Shown here: positions 43,480 through 51,840 of the stretch, in pieces
Layout of the letters: every line of letters starts with the position of its first letter
How positions within the stretch are numbered: the stretch's first letter is position 1
Origin: Gammaproteobacteria bacterium
Lineage (GTDB): Bacteria > Pseudomonadota > Gammaproteobacteria > Chromatiales > Chromatiaceae
Length of the DNA: 59,107 nt
NCBI GenBank assembly: GCA_020445335.1
Contig: JAGRGU010000034.1
Coordinates: forward strand, 8,549 to 67,655
Direction: 5' to 3'
Position numbers and translations under genes: made by a program
Notes under the pieces: model-generated
The model's input: the letters and a program-made list of their open reading frames with translations, nothing else
What the model was told of the DNA's origin: nothing
Databases searched by the model: none

Positions 43480-44419
43480 CTGGTTACGACAACCTTCGAA
43501 TATCTTCTACCTGCCGCTCGACGATCCAGCCTGTCTCAGCAAGCGGCACAGGGTATTGGTGGATATAGACAGCCAGGTTGAAAACACTAACTGCTTTAGT
43601 GATGCCGGGGGAGAGTGGCGGCGACAGAAAGGCCAATCCCGCATGGCAGAACTCCGAGACAGTTGCTCCTTGCCGATCAGTCGATGATGCCCACTCGAGG
43701 ATCGCGCCATTGCCAACCGTACCGTTCCTGGATCTCCGGTTGGACCGGCCAGTAGGCGGCATTCCAGGCACTATCCTAGCTCAAGCCAGTTTCCCATCCT
43801 AGGGTCAGATACTGTTTTTTGGCAGTGCATGAAAAAACACTCGATGTCGTGCGCCGATGACTATCGCTGAGGTGCAATCTGACGTGTCAGCCGCCCATGG
43901 TTCCTTGTCGACGGGATGCGCGGTTTGCGTGAGCAGGCGTATTCAGGTCCACCGGTGTGCGCGCGCAATACACGCATGGAATGGGCTCCCCGAAACTCCC
44001 CAGTGACCAGGTATTCAATTATTCCCATAGAATTGTCAGTATATTTTACATTCAGAATCTGCTTTCTAACGCCCAATGCCGGCTGTTCCGCCACCAGTGG
44101 TATCCAGGCGCTAACCAGTTTCCGTTGATGACCCGGCTCGTCAATCACACCCGAGACTTTACTGGAGCACGTTCCGCCATTGTGCGATCAATCGGAAATA
44201 TCTTTGAAAAACAGAAACAAATGGTGATCGATATCGACGCGGAGCGGATTGCCGGCAAATGGCAATACCGCTTGAGCGGCATTTGTGGGGAAGCGACGAT
44301 CGACGCTGAATCGGGAGCGGATCTGATGCTGGATTTGCCAGATGGCATGTTAATTGCCCTGTTACTGCCAGCGGAAGATTCAAAAGTGTTTCAATTATTT
44401 ACATGATTGGTAGAGTGAG
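43480..44419. other. 940-base gene-poor region upstream of the PEP-CTERM gene
   Basis: Base composition is nearer 50% GC and short open frames occur on both strands. The only one with some credit is 43957-44406 (listed separately). No insertion-sequence ends, tRNA or known RNA are seen. The region could hold the promoters for the two divergent genes and remnants of decayed genes. Confidence 0.4.
43957..44406 (+). CDS. Possible small hypothetical protein upstream of the PEP-CTERM gene
   Basis: An open frame of 149 codons ending 13 bases before the PEP-CTERM gene. Its last 60 residues (from KQMVIDIDAERIAGKW through ATIDAESGADLMLDL to the end) look protein-like, with alternating hydrophobic residues suggesting beta strands. 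The first half looks random, so the true start may be internal (for example ATG at 44128) or the gene may be decayed. No family is recognised. Confidence 0.3.
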   Translation: MRAQYTHGMGSPKLPSDQVFNYSHRIVSIFYIQNLLSNAQCRLFRHQWYPGANQFPLMTRLVNHTRDFTGARSAIVRSIGNIFEKQKQMVIDIDAERIAGKWQYRLSGICGEATIDAESGADLMLDLPDGMLIALLLPAEDSKVFQLFT

Positions 44420-45070
44420 ATGAAACTGAATAAATTTTTGGGAATGTCAATTCTTATCACCGCGCTTAGTCCGCTCGAATCCATGGCGGCTCAGGTGTTT
44501 GTTGGGAACGCGGGTTTCGAAGCGGTCGTCTTGTCCGACGGCGCTTGGGCGACGGGTAATGTTCCGGACTGGACTATCCTGGGAGTAGCCGGCACCTTCA
44601 ATCCCGACTCCGGTTCGATGCCCGGCGGCAGCACACCCGAAGGTAACAACATGGTCTTCGTCCATGGTGGCAGTCTGACCCAGACCCTGGGTACCACTCT
44701 GACTGCAAACACCACTTATACGCTGACCATGGATGTGATCAAGCGTTCGGATACGATATACCAGAGTGCGCCATATCTCATCGAATTACTGGCTGGTAAT
44801 GATGTGATCGCGCAGGATAACAACTCCCTTGCCATCCCCAGCGGCACGTGGCAAACGTCTACGTTGATCTACGATGCGCTGCCCGGTGATTTGTTGTTGG
44901 GGAGTGCGCTTGGTATTCGGATTTCCGGTGATGCGCAGACGAGTTTCGACCGGGTAGTGCTGGATGCTTCCCCTGTAATCCCGACCCCCGTTCCGGCAGC
45001 CCTTCCGCTTTTCGCTTCCGCGCTTGGATGGATGGGTTTTGCTGGCTGGAAACGCAAGAAGGCCGCGTAG
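44420..45070 (+). CDS. PEP-CTERM (VPLPA-type) sorted secreted protein
   Basis: A 216-residue exported protein. The Sec signal peptide is about residues 1-23 (cleavage after SMA-A). The middle is a beta-rich domain beginning VGNAGFEAVVLSDGAW and including GNNMVFVHGGSLTQTLGTTLTANTTYTL, typical of DUF642-like carbohydrate-binding modules of PEP-CTERM proteins. The tail is a sorting signal: PTPVPAALPLFASALG, a hydrophobic helix, then WKRKKAA. This would be cut by an exosortase and the protein placed at the surface, often in an EPS matrix. No exosortase gene is in the window. It is followed by two hairpins. Confidence 0.9.
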   Translation: MKLNKFLGMSILITALSPLESMAAQVFVGNAGFEAVVLSDGAWATGNVPDWTILGVAGTFNPDSGSMPGGSTPEGNNMVFVHGGSLTQTLGTTLTANTTYTLTMDVIKRSDTIYQSAPYLIELLAGNDVIAQDNNSLAIPSGTWQTSTLIYDALPGDLLLGSALGIRISGDAQTSFDRVVLDASPVIPTPVPAALPLFASALGWMGFAGWKRKKAA

Positions 45071-45088
45071 AGGGATAGTATGCCGTCT

Positions 45089-45112
45089 CACCCCACTCGC
45101 CATGGTGGGGTG
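45089..45112 (+). terminator. Hairpin after the PEP-CTERM gene, possible terminator
   Basis: An 8-bp perfect stem (CACCCCAC at 45089-45096 with GTGGGGTG at 45105-45112) and an 8-base loop, 19 bases after the stop codon. There is no T tract after it, so intrinsic termination is uncertain. Confidence 0.45.
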
Positions 45113-45126
45113 TAGATCAAGAGTTA

Positions 45127-45171
45127 CACACCAGCATGTGCGAACGGGAAAAGCTTGCGCGTGCTGGTGTG
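45127..45171 (+). repeat. 15-bp inverted repeat with G-U pairs (RNA hairpin on plus strand)
   Basis: The left arm 45127-45141 (CACACCAGCATGTGC) pairs with the right arm 45157-45171 over 15 positions with a 15-base loop. Ten pairs are Watson-Crick in one run. The two non-standard pairs are U-G only if the plus strand is transcribed; on the minus strand they would be A-C mismatches. This favours a plus-strand RNA structure downstream of the PEP-CTERM gene. Confidence 0.5.
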
Positions 45172-46143
45172 CCTCGAAGATCTTTGCACCAGGTCCCGCG
45201 GAGATCGTTTTAGCCAAAGCGATCGGCCCACACGCTGAAATTTCGGGCAACGCTGATCCGCTATCGTAGCGGTCCGTTGCCACCAAAACAAAAGCCAATC
45301 TCCACTAGGCGGCAGGAGCAAGGGTATTCCACCGGCCCTGCCGTGGCTCACTATCGACCAACTGATCGATAATCGCAGCCAGCGTGGCGATAGCCGACAT
45401 CCCACCATCTGCCTCGGTTGCTCGGGCGAGAGCATCATGTCGGTCGCTTCGCTGCGATGCGAAGGTGAATCCCCCGCTCGATCGAATTGGCCGATTGGAA
45501 GATGCCGCCTGAGAGGCATTCGAAAAAAAGATCGGCACCAGTTTAAGCAAAGCCCGAGCCGTCAAGACGGTCCCGACCATGCGAATACGCCTGTTGAATC
45601 TATACTTGCGTCAGTAATTCCGACCCATTCGTTCAGATCGATCATGGCGTGGTATGGTCTGTAGCTCCTTCGAAAGCTGTATTCAGCAGCCGCTAGAGAA
45701 TTGATCCATTCGGTCTACCGGCCTCCATCGACTTCCCCTTCACAGAAAAACAGGAGCCTGATGACCGTCGGCCCTTCCGGAGAATCCGGGGATGGGCAGT
45801 CGGTGGCCTGAAAAAAATGGTCGGAAATGTGAAGGTGGATACGAACCGGTCACCAGTAGCCGGGTAATATTAGGCCGGCGCGTATGCGGAGCGATTGGAG
45901 ACAATGAGGCCGGCATTTCCCGCCGGTCAGGTGCTGCGGCTCCATTCGGTCGGGCGCGCGAACTCGCTGTCGGATCAGGCCTGCCAGGATGGCTTGATGC
46001 TGCTGTTCCCAAATCGGATCTACGCTATGGTAATGTCCGCACTGCACGACGATATAAGTTGCCAGCGGCACATAGGGCGCCCGGAACGCAGCTGTGCGGT
46101 ATCGAGTCCCAGGTTCAGATTGGTGATATATTAGTATCCTGAC

Positions 46144-48039
46144 ATGAGCTTAGACATCATCCCTACCAGGTTTCGTTCACAGGGTACCGCCCTGCTTCAT
46201 GATACGCTCATGGTTCCCATCGCCTGGGCCCTGGCGTTTTGGCTTCGCTTCAATCTCGATTTTTTACCGACCAGTTTTTTTCAGGAAGGGCTGCGGGCGC
46301 TGTTGATTATCATTCCCGTGCAACTGGGAGCGTTTGCCGCGTTTGGCCTCTATCGTGGTATCTGGCGTTTCGCATCCCTGCCCGACATTCTAAGAATTCT
46401 CAAGGCTGTCCTGGTTGGCACCGCAGTAGCGATGGCACTTCTGTTTGTGTTTACCCGGGCCGCGGGAATCCCACGGTCGGTACCGGTTATCTACACAATC
46501 TTACTGGTCATGCTACTGGGTGGTCCAAGGCTGATCTATCGGTGGATGAAGGACCATCATCTCTATATCTCATCAGGAAAGCGGGTGCTCATTGTCGGAT
46601 CCGGAAAGGCGGGGGAGATGCTTGCCCGGCACATCCTGCGCAACAAGAACGACGCATATCGCCCGATTGCCTTTGTGGATGACAATCCGCGCCGCTTGGG
46701 GAGGGACATTCAGGGACTTCCGGTGGCGGGGAACTGCAGTGCGATACCTGCGTTGGTTCAGGAACTGGATATTGACCTGGTTATGCTCGCGACACCTGCG
46801 GCGACTGCAGTTGAGATGAGGCGAGTGGTCGAGTTTTGTGAAAACGCAGGAGTCCCTTTTCGCTCGGTACCGCAACTTCGCGACCTGATGTCGGGCAATT
46901 TGCAGATTAATGAGTTGCGCGAGATTTCCATTGAAGACCTGCTGGGCAGGGATCCGGTGTCGCTCGATTGGACCGCTATTCGTGGGGCGTTGGCCGATAA
47001 AACAATTCTGGTTACCGGAGGAGGTGGCTCAATAGGATCGGAGCTATCGAGGCAGTTGGCGCAATTGGGGCCAAATCGTCTCGTAATATTCGACAACTGT
47101 GAGTTCAACCTATACCAAATCGAAATGGATTTGATGCAGCAATACCCGGAACTGGAACTGCAGTGCCATTTGGGTGATGTCACGGATCCGCCCAGTATTG
47201 AAGATGTATTTCTGCGACATCGGCCGGATCTGGTTTTTCATGCCGCCGCTTATAAACATGTACCCCTGCTGGAGCATCAGATCAGACAGGCTGTGCGCAA
47301 CAATGTGCTGGGAACACGCAATGTGGCCCTGGCTGCGGACAAGTACGGGTGTTCCGTTTTTATCCTGGTTTCAACTGACAAGGCGGTGAATCCAGCCAAC
47401 GTGATGGGTGCCAGCAAGCGGGCAGCGGAAATATTCTGTCAGAACTTGGACGCTCAATCGAAGACGCGGTTTATCACGGTGCGGTTCGGAAACGTATTGG
47501 GCTCCGCGGGTAGTGTAATCCCTCTGTTCCGCAAGCAGATAGCGGAAGGTGGACCGGTCACCGTTACCGATCCGCGGATGGAGCGTTACTTCATGACGAT
47601 ACCGGAGGCATGCCAGCTTATCATGCAGACAGTTGTGATGGGCGTGGGGGGGGAGATTTTCGTGCTGGACATGGGCGAACCGGTAAAAATCAGCTACCTG
47701 GCGGATCAGATGATTCGGCTGTCGGGCAAGATCCCGGGAGAGCAGATAGAGATTAAATATATCGGGCTGCGTCCTGGAGAAAAGCTATTCGAAGAACTGT
47801 TTCATGAAAAGGAACGGCTGGAACGCACGGACCACGAAAAAGTATTGCTTGCGCATCATCGTAAAGTGGACTGGGATAGTCTCAATCGCACCGTTAACGA
47901 TCTCGCCCACGCCTGTGATGCGATGGACGCCGAGGCGCTCAAGAGATTGATGCTGGCCCTGGTGCCTGAGCATGCTCAACACGTACCTAAAACCGGGCTG
48001 CGCAAGCAGGAAACAAAAGTGGTCTACATCAATCAGTAA
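46144..48039 (+). CDS. wbpM: UDP-GlcNAc C4,C6-dehydratase, membrane-bound (WbpM/CapD family)
   Basis: A 631-residue protein. Four hydrophobic segments lie in the first 125 residues, followed by a CoA-binding/Rossmann-like domain (VLIVGSGKAGEMLARHIL). The catalytic SDR domain has VTGGGGSIGSELSRQLAQLG (about residue 293), FHAAAYKHVPLLE and STDKAVNPANVMGASKRAAE (about residue 408, Met replacing Tyr). This is full-length WbpM, which makes UDP-2-acetamido-2,6-dideoxy-D-xylo-4-hexulose, the substrate of the WbpV-like reductase. The ATG at 46144 follows an AT-rich stretch. It lies apart from wbpV-wbpL because of the intervening PEP-CTERM segment. Confidence 0.93.
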   Translation: MSLDIIPTRFRSQGTALLHDTLMVPIAWALAFWLRFNLDFLPTSFFQEGLRALLIIIPVQLGAFAAFGLYRGIWRFASLPDILRILKAVLVGTAVAMALLFVFTRAAGIPRSVPVIYTILLVMLLGGPRLIYRWMKDHHLYISSGKRVLIVGSGKAGEMLARHILRNKNDAYRPIAFVDDNPRRLGRDIQGLPVAGNCSAIPALVQELDIDLVMLATPAATAVEMRRVVEFCENAGVPFRSVPQLRDLMSGNLQINELREISIEDLLGRDPVSLDWTAIRGALADKTILVTGGGGSIGSELSRQLAQLGPNRLVIFDNCEFNLYQIEMDLMQQYPELELQCHLGDVTDPPSIEDVFLRHRPDLVFHAAAYKHVPLLEHQIRQAVRNNVLGTRNVALAADKYGCSVFILVSTDKAVNPANVMGASKRAAEIFCQNLDAQSKTRFITVRFGNVLGSAGSVIPLFRKQIAEGGPVTVTDPRMERYFMTIPEACQLIMQTVVMGVGGEIFVLDMGEPVKISYLADQMIRLSGKIPGEQIEIKYIGLRPGEKLFEELFHEKERLERTDHEKVLLAHHRKVDWDSLNRTVNDLAHACDAMDAEALKRLMLALVPEHAQHVPKTGLRKQETKVVYINQ

Positions 48040-48088
48040 GCCGCATCCCGGTCTGACTTTGCCGGGTTACAGCGCGAAGTCATGCTTC

Positions 48089-49426
48089 CTATCCACTCGG
48101 TTGTCTATCGACGGTTGTTTTGGTCAGACAGGATCTGAGCCAAACGCTCAACATGCCCAATATCAAACCGACCAAGGCCGCGATGAGAACTATCCTGGTT
48201 GACGATAAACCTTGAGGTGTCCGCGATCGCAGAGGCATGGTCAGTGCACGCGTACCGAGCTGACTCTCCAGTTGGGCTTGCATCTCATCGATCTCCAACT
48301 TTTTCAGCGCTATCTGCCGCTCGAGAAGCGCGTCGACTTCTGCCAGATTCGCTTCGATTCTGCTGATCTCGGCAATTTGTTGGGCTTTTTCCAGGCGGGT
48401 CTCAATCTCGAATTTTTCTTTGTTGACCTTCTGCAGTGCAATGATACTGGCCTGGTGTTCCTGAGACCGCTTGTTCTCGTCAACCGCTTTTTGAAGCGCG
48501 GATCTCTCTACTTCCAGTTGTACATAAAGACGTTCTTCCAGTTCTGCCAGTCGATATCGGGCGAGGTGTAAATCGTTGCTTATGAGCAGTGACGCAAAAG
48601 CATGTGAGTCGCTCGGGCCCTCTTCAGCCACCATTTTTTCATATATGGAGGGTTCACTGGTTTGCTTCTTGAGGTCGTCAATCCAGCGTAAGAGCATCTC
48701 CCTTGTCGTCTCCAGTTGCACAGCCTTCTGGCCAAGCAGAACATCCTGCCCTTTCAACGATTCGAGCTTCTGCATCTCACTATCGAGCTGTATCTCCAGG
48801 TTTTTTGTCTCATAGTCGAGGATGACCGGGTCGGTCATGCGGGTCAACGCTGCTTTCGCATTCTCAATTTTTGCCTCAAGATCTTTTTTCTTCGACAGCT
48901 GAAATCGCTCGTCATTCAACCGGTGTAGATGTTCGTTTGCCTGCGCCATTTCGGCTTGCAGCTTTACCTGCTGCTGCTTCAGCATTCGGTCATGATCCGT
49001 GGTCAGCCTGGATACCAGCTCTCTGTGGAGCTTTTTCGCCATGTCGACAGAATTTTTTTCCGCCAGGTTTTGAATGAATACGAGATTACTGTTTCTGGGA
49101 ATTGCTACGGTTAACTTGCTCTGCTGGTGGTACTCCTCGGCCTCCTCCTGCATGCTGGGGCCAAGTGCCATCTCGATTTTTGCCTTGACCGATTCCGGAG
49201 ACTCAATGGGGATGCGCTGATTGTTCTCGATCAGAGTGGCGATCTCTATCGTCGAGCTGACACTGAAGTAAGTCGGCCTCAGCTGTGAATACAGCAGGCC
49301 ACAGACCACCGTGAGCCCGAACACACCCCAGAAGAGCCGCTGGTGTCTAACTATGGCTGGCCAGAGATCAGCCAGGTTAATTTCATCCTCTCCGGCCCAG
49401 TTTGCGGGAGCATTCTGTTTCGACAT
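48089..49426 (-). CDS. wzz: Wzz-like polysaccharide co-polymerase (chain-length determinant)
   Basis: A 445-residue inner-membrane protein. The N-terminal membrane segment (about 30-50, LFWGVFGLTVVCGLLYSQLRP) is followed by the FSVSSTIEIATL Wzz-type beta region. A long coiled coil follows (about 140-390, rich in Glu, Lys, Gln and Leu), then a second membrane segment (IVLIAALVGLILGMLSVWL) and a short tail. The layout is that of class 1/2 co-polymerases without a tyrosine kinase domain; no Walker motif is seen. It regulates glycan chain length with Wzy. It lies convergent to wbpM and divergent from waaA. Confidence 0.88.
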   Translation of the reverse strand: MSKQNAPANWAGEDEINLADLWPAIVRHQRLFWGVFGLTVVCGLLYSQLRPTYFSVSSTIEIATLIENNQRIPIESPESVKAKIEMALGPSMQEEAEEYHQQSKLTVAIPRNSNLVFIQNLAEKNSVDMAKKLHRELVSRLTTDHDRMLKQQQVKLQAEMAQANEHLHRLNDERFQLSKKKDLEAKIENAKAALTRMTDPVILDYETKNLEIQLDSEMQKLESLKGQDVLLGQKAVQLETTREMLLRWIDDLKKQTSEPSIYEKMVAEEGPSDSHAFASLLISNDLHLARYRLAELEERLYVQLEVERSALQKAVDENKRSQEHQASIIALQKVNKEKFEIETRLEKAQQIAEISRIEANLAEVDALLERQIALKKLEIDEMQAQLESQLGTRALTMPLRSRTPQGLSSTRIVLIAALVGLILGMLSVWLRSCLTKTTVDRQPSG

Positions 49427-49661
49427 TGTTGGGCTACTACCGTTGCGTCTGTAACGTTCATTCTACCTCATGCCAACAGCGGACGTGATCACAATATCGC
49501 GTAACCAGGATCATCGATCGATTGCTGGTTCACAACACCCAGTGCTGTACACTTCAATATCAGTGTGACTGGTTTGGATTCCCCCGTGCCATCCATGCGT
49601 ACTTTTGGCGGGGTGTTGAGGAATACCTTGCGCTGCTGGTTTCGAGTAAGGAAGAAGATCA

Positions 49662-50930
49662 TTGGGCGGTTTGCTGCGGCGAAGCTACACATTTCTGCTA
49701 TACCTGTCGCTTCCCCTGGTACTGCTGCGTCTCCTCTGGCGCAGCATCAGGGCGCCGGCATATCGTCGTCGCTGGGGGGAGCGTTTCGGTCGTTTCGCAC
49801 CGCCGGCCGAGGGCGGCGGGCTCTGGATCCACGCGGTTTCGGTCGGCGAGGCGCAGGCGGCGGCGCCCCTGATCCGGCAGTTGCTGGATGAGCATCCCTC
49901 GCTCCCGCTGGTCGTCACCACCACCACGCCGACGGGTTCCGAGCGGGTGCGCTCGCTCTTTCCGGAGCGGGTCTTCCACGTCTATCTGCCCTACGACATA
50001 CCCTTTGCGCTGAACGGGTTTCTGTGCCGCGTGCGCCCCCGCATGCTGGTGATGATGGAGACCGAGGTCTGGCCCAATCTGCTGGCGCACTGTCACAATG
50101 CCGGCATCACTACGATTCTGGCTAATGCGCGGATGTCGGCCGGTTCGGCGCGGGGTTATGCCCGTTTCGGGCGTTTCGCCAGAGAGACGTTCGCACGAAT
50201 CACGCTGGTCGCCGCGCAGAGTGAAGCGGATGCCGGCCGTTTCAGCGTATTGGGGGTGGCGGATTCCGCGGTTGTGGTGACCGGTAGCATAAAGTTCGAT
50301 ATACGCATCCCGGCCAGCCTGCGTGAACGCTCTGAGGCGGTCCGGCGCGCTTGGGGGGATCGCCCGGTATGGCTGGCGGCAAGTACCCACGAGGGTGAGG
50401 ACGAGCAGATACTCGAGGCGCACCACCGCTTGCTGCAGTGGGATCCCAGGGTTTTGCTGGTGTTGGTGCCGCGCCACCCGGAGCGTTTCGAGCGGGTGGC
50501 GCAGCTTTGCCAGCGGCTGGGATTCGAGATCGCACGCCGTTCGCTCGCGGAGGCGGTCTCGGCGCAGACGCAGGTTTTCCTCGGCGATACGATGGGCGAG
50601 TTGACGCTGTTCATCGGTGCCTCCGATCTGGCGTTCGTCGGTGGCAGTCTGGTGCCCGTCGGCGGTCACAACCTCCTGGAGCCGGCGGCGTTCGGCGTAC
50701 CCGTCCTGATCGGGCCGCACATGTTCAATTTTGCCGAAATCAGCCGCATGATGCTGACGGCCGGGGCGGCGGTTCAGATCGAGAGTTCCACGCAGCTCTC
50801 CACGCGGGCGCGGGAGTGGTTGGAAAATGCCAGCCTGCGTGCGGAAGCGGGGGAGTGCGGTCGCACGCTGGTCGCGCGAAACCGCGGCGCGCTCGAGCGT
50901 CTTTATGCGTTGATCGAGCAGCGGCTCTAG
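49662..50930 (+). CDS. waaA: 3-deoxy-D-manno-octulosonic acid transferase (Kdo transferase)
   Basis: A 422-residue GT30 enzyme adding Kdo to lipid IVA at the inner membrane. It shows an N-terminal membrane anchor (about 9-27), GLWIHAVSVGEAQAAAPLI with the catalytic Glu region, VVTTTTPTGSERV, VMMETEVWPNLLAHC, and VWLAASTHEGEDEQIL and GGSLVPVGGHNLLEPAAFGVPVLIGPHMFNF in the C-terminal domain. The only possible start in the frame is TTG 49662, because an in-frame TAA lies at 49647-49649. A strong Shine-Dalgarno (AAGGAAGA) precedes it, so the TTG is well supported. Confidence 0.95.
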   Translation: MGGLLRRSYTFLLYLSLPLVLLRLLWRSIRAPAYRRRWGERFGRFAPPAEGGGLWIHAVSVGEAQAAAPLIRQLLDEHPSLPLVVTTTTPTGSERVRSLFPERVFHVYLPYDIPFALNGFLCRVRPRMLVMMETEVWPNLLAHCHNAGITTILANARMSAGSARGYARFGRFARETFARITLVAAQSEADAGRFSVLGVADSAVVVTGSIKFDIRIPASLRERSEAVRRAWGDRPVWLAASTHEGEDEQILEAHHRLLQWDPRVLLVLVPRHPERFERVAQLCQRLGFEIARRSLAEAVSAQTQVFLGDTMGELTLFIGASDLAFVGGSLVPVGGHNLLEPAAFGVPVLIGPHMFNFAEISRMMLTAGAAVQIESSTQLSTRAREWLENASLRAEAGECGRTLVARNRGALERLYALIEQRL

Positions 50931-50967
50931 AACTGCTACTGCGCGCGGTGACGCTCTGGAGGGTTGA

Positions 50968-51630
50968 TCAGAAAGTGAAATGGTCGCGCTTGGGCGCATT
51001 CTCAAGCGGCGGAATATCGGTCTCGAACAGTCCCTCGGTGTGCCAGCTGGCTTCGCCGGTGCGGGTGATCAGTGTCGCCTCCATCGCCGGTGCCTCGTCG
51101 CAGACCAGGAACATGCGGCCGCCGACGCGCAGCATCTTCTTCCACTCGAGGGGAGGCTCCGGCAGCGAGCCGGTCACCGCGATGACATCGAAGGGCGCCC
51201 CGGTGATCTCGCCATTCATCGCATCCTGACAGCGCAGCTCGACTCCCTCTATCCCCTGTGCCTGGAGCGCCGCCCGTGCCTGATCGATGAACGCCTGCCT
51301 TATATCGATGCTGACCACCTCTCCGCCGAGATGGGCAATGCAGGCTGTCAGGAAGCCGCTGCCGGTACCGACCTCCAGCACCCGTTCCGTCGGCTTGATA
51401 TCCAGTGCCTGCAGCAGTCGGCCCTCGACGCGTGGGAACATCATCTGCTGCCCTTCGGCCAATGGGATTTCGATATCCGCGTAAGCCAGCCCCCGGTACG
51501 CCTCGGGCACGAAAGCTTCGCGCGGCAGATTTCCCAGCGTCTCCAACACGCGCCGGTCGATCACTTCCCAGGGACGGATCTGCTGTTGCACCATATTGAA
51601 TCGGGCGTGTTCAAGGCTCTCAGTGGTCAT
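50968..51630 (-). CDS. pcm: Protein-L-isoaspartate O-methyltransferase family protein
   Basis: A 220-residue Pcm-family protein: MVQQQIRPWEVIDRRVL, PREAFVPEAYRGLAYADIEIPL, RVLEVGTGSGFLTACIAHLG (SAM motif I) and VVSIDIRQAF. It repairs isoaspartyl residues or, in this subgroup often found near tolC and waaA, acts on an unverified target. I chose ATG 51630 (MTTESLEHARFN); the frame stays open to 51771, but the extra 47 residues lack conservation-like features. It is convergent with waaA (37 bases apart) and divergent from dgt. Confidence 0.9.
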   Translation of the reverse strand: MTTESLEHARFNMVQQQIRPWEVIDRRVLETLGNLPREAFVPEAYRGLAYADIEIPLAEGQQMMFPRVEGRLLQALDIKPTERVLEVGTGSGFLTACIAHLGGEVVSIDIRQAFIDQARAALQAQGIEGVELRCQDAMNGEITGAPFDVIAVTGSLPEPPLEWKKMLRVGGRMFLVCDEAPAMEATLITRTGEASWHTEGLFETDIPPLENAPKRDHFTF

Positions 51631-51840
51631 GGTCGGTATTCGCTCAACGCTGTGATGGGTCGCTGCGGCAATTTTAGCATTGGTACCGCGTCCTGTGGGG
51701 TCAGGCTCGCCGAACCGCACGTCGCCGCCAAAGGTAAATGTTTGTCCGCGGGCAGGCAACCCCCGCTTCATCAGCGAAAGCTGGTTCCCGCACCTTGCGG
51801 TATACTTCCCGCCGAGCCGATAGCGACGGGGATGCGAACG

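Larger units (their letters stand above)
45071..46143. other. 1073-base gene-poor region between the PEP-CTERM gene and wbpM
   Basis: It contains two inverted repeats near the PEP-CTERM stop (listed separately) and a possible wbpM leader at its right end. Short frames such as 45305-45580 (minus) and 45792-46142 (plus) have no recognisable domain. No transposase remnant could be recognised with confidence. Confidence 0.45.

Noticed and set aside
45305..45580. A 91-codon minus-strand frame after the PEP-CTERM gene
   Set aside because: There is no recognisable family and no ribosome-binding site; too weak to call.
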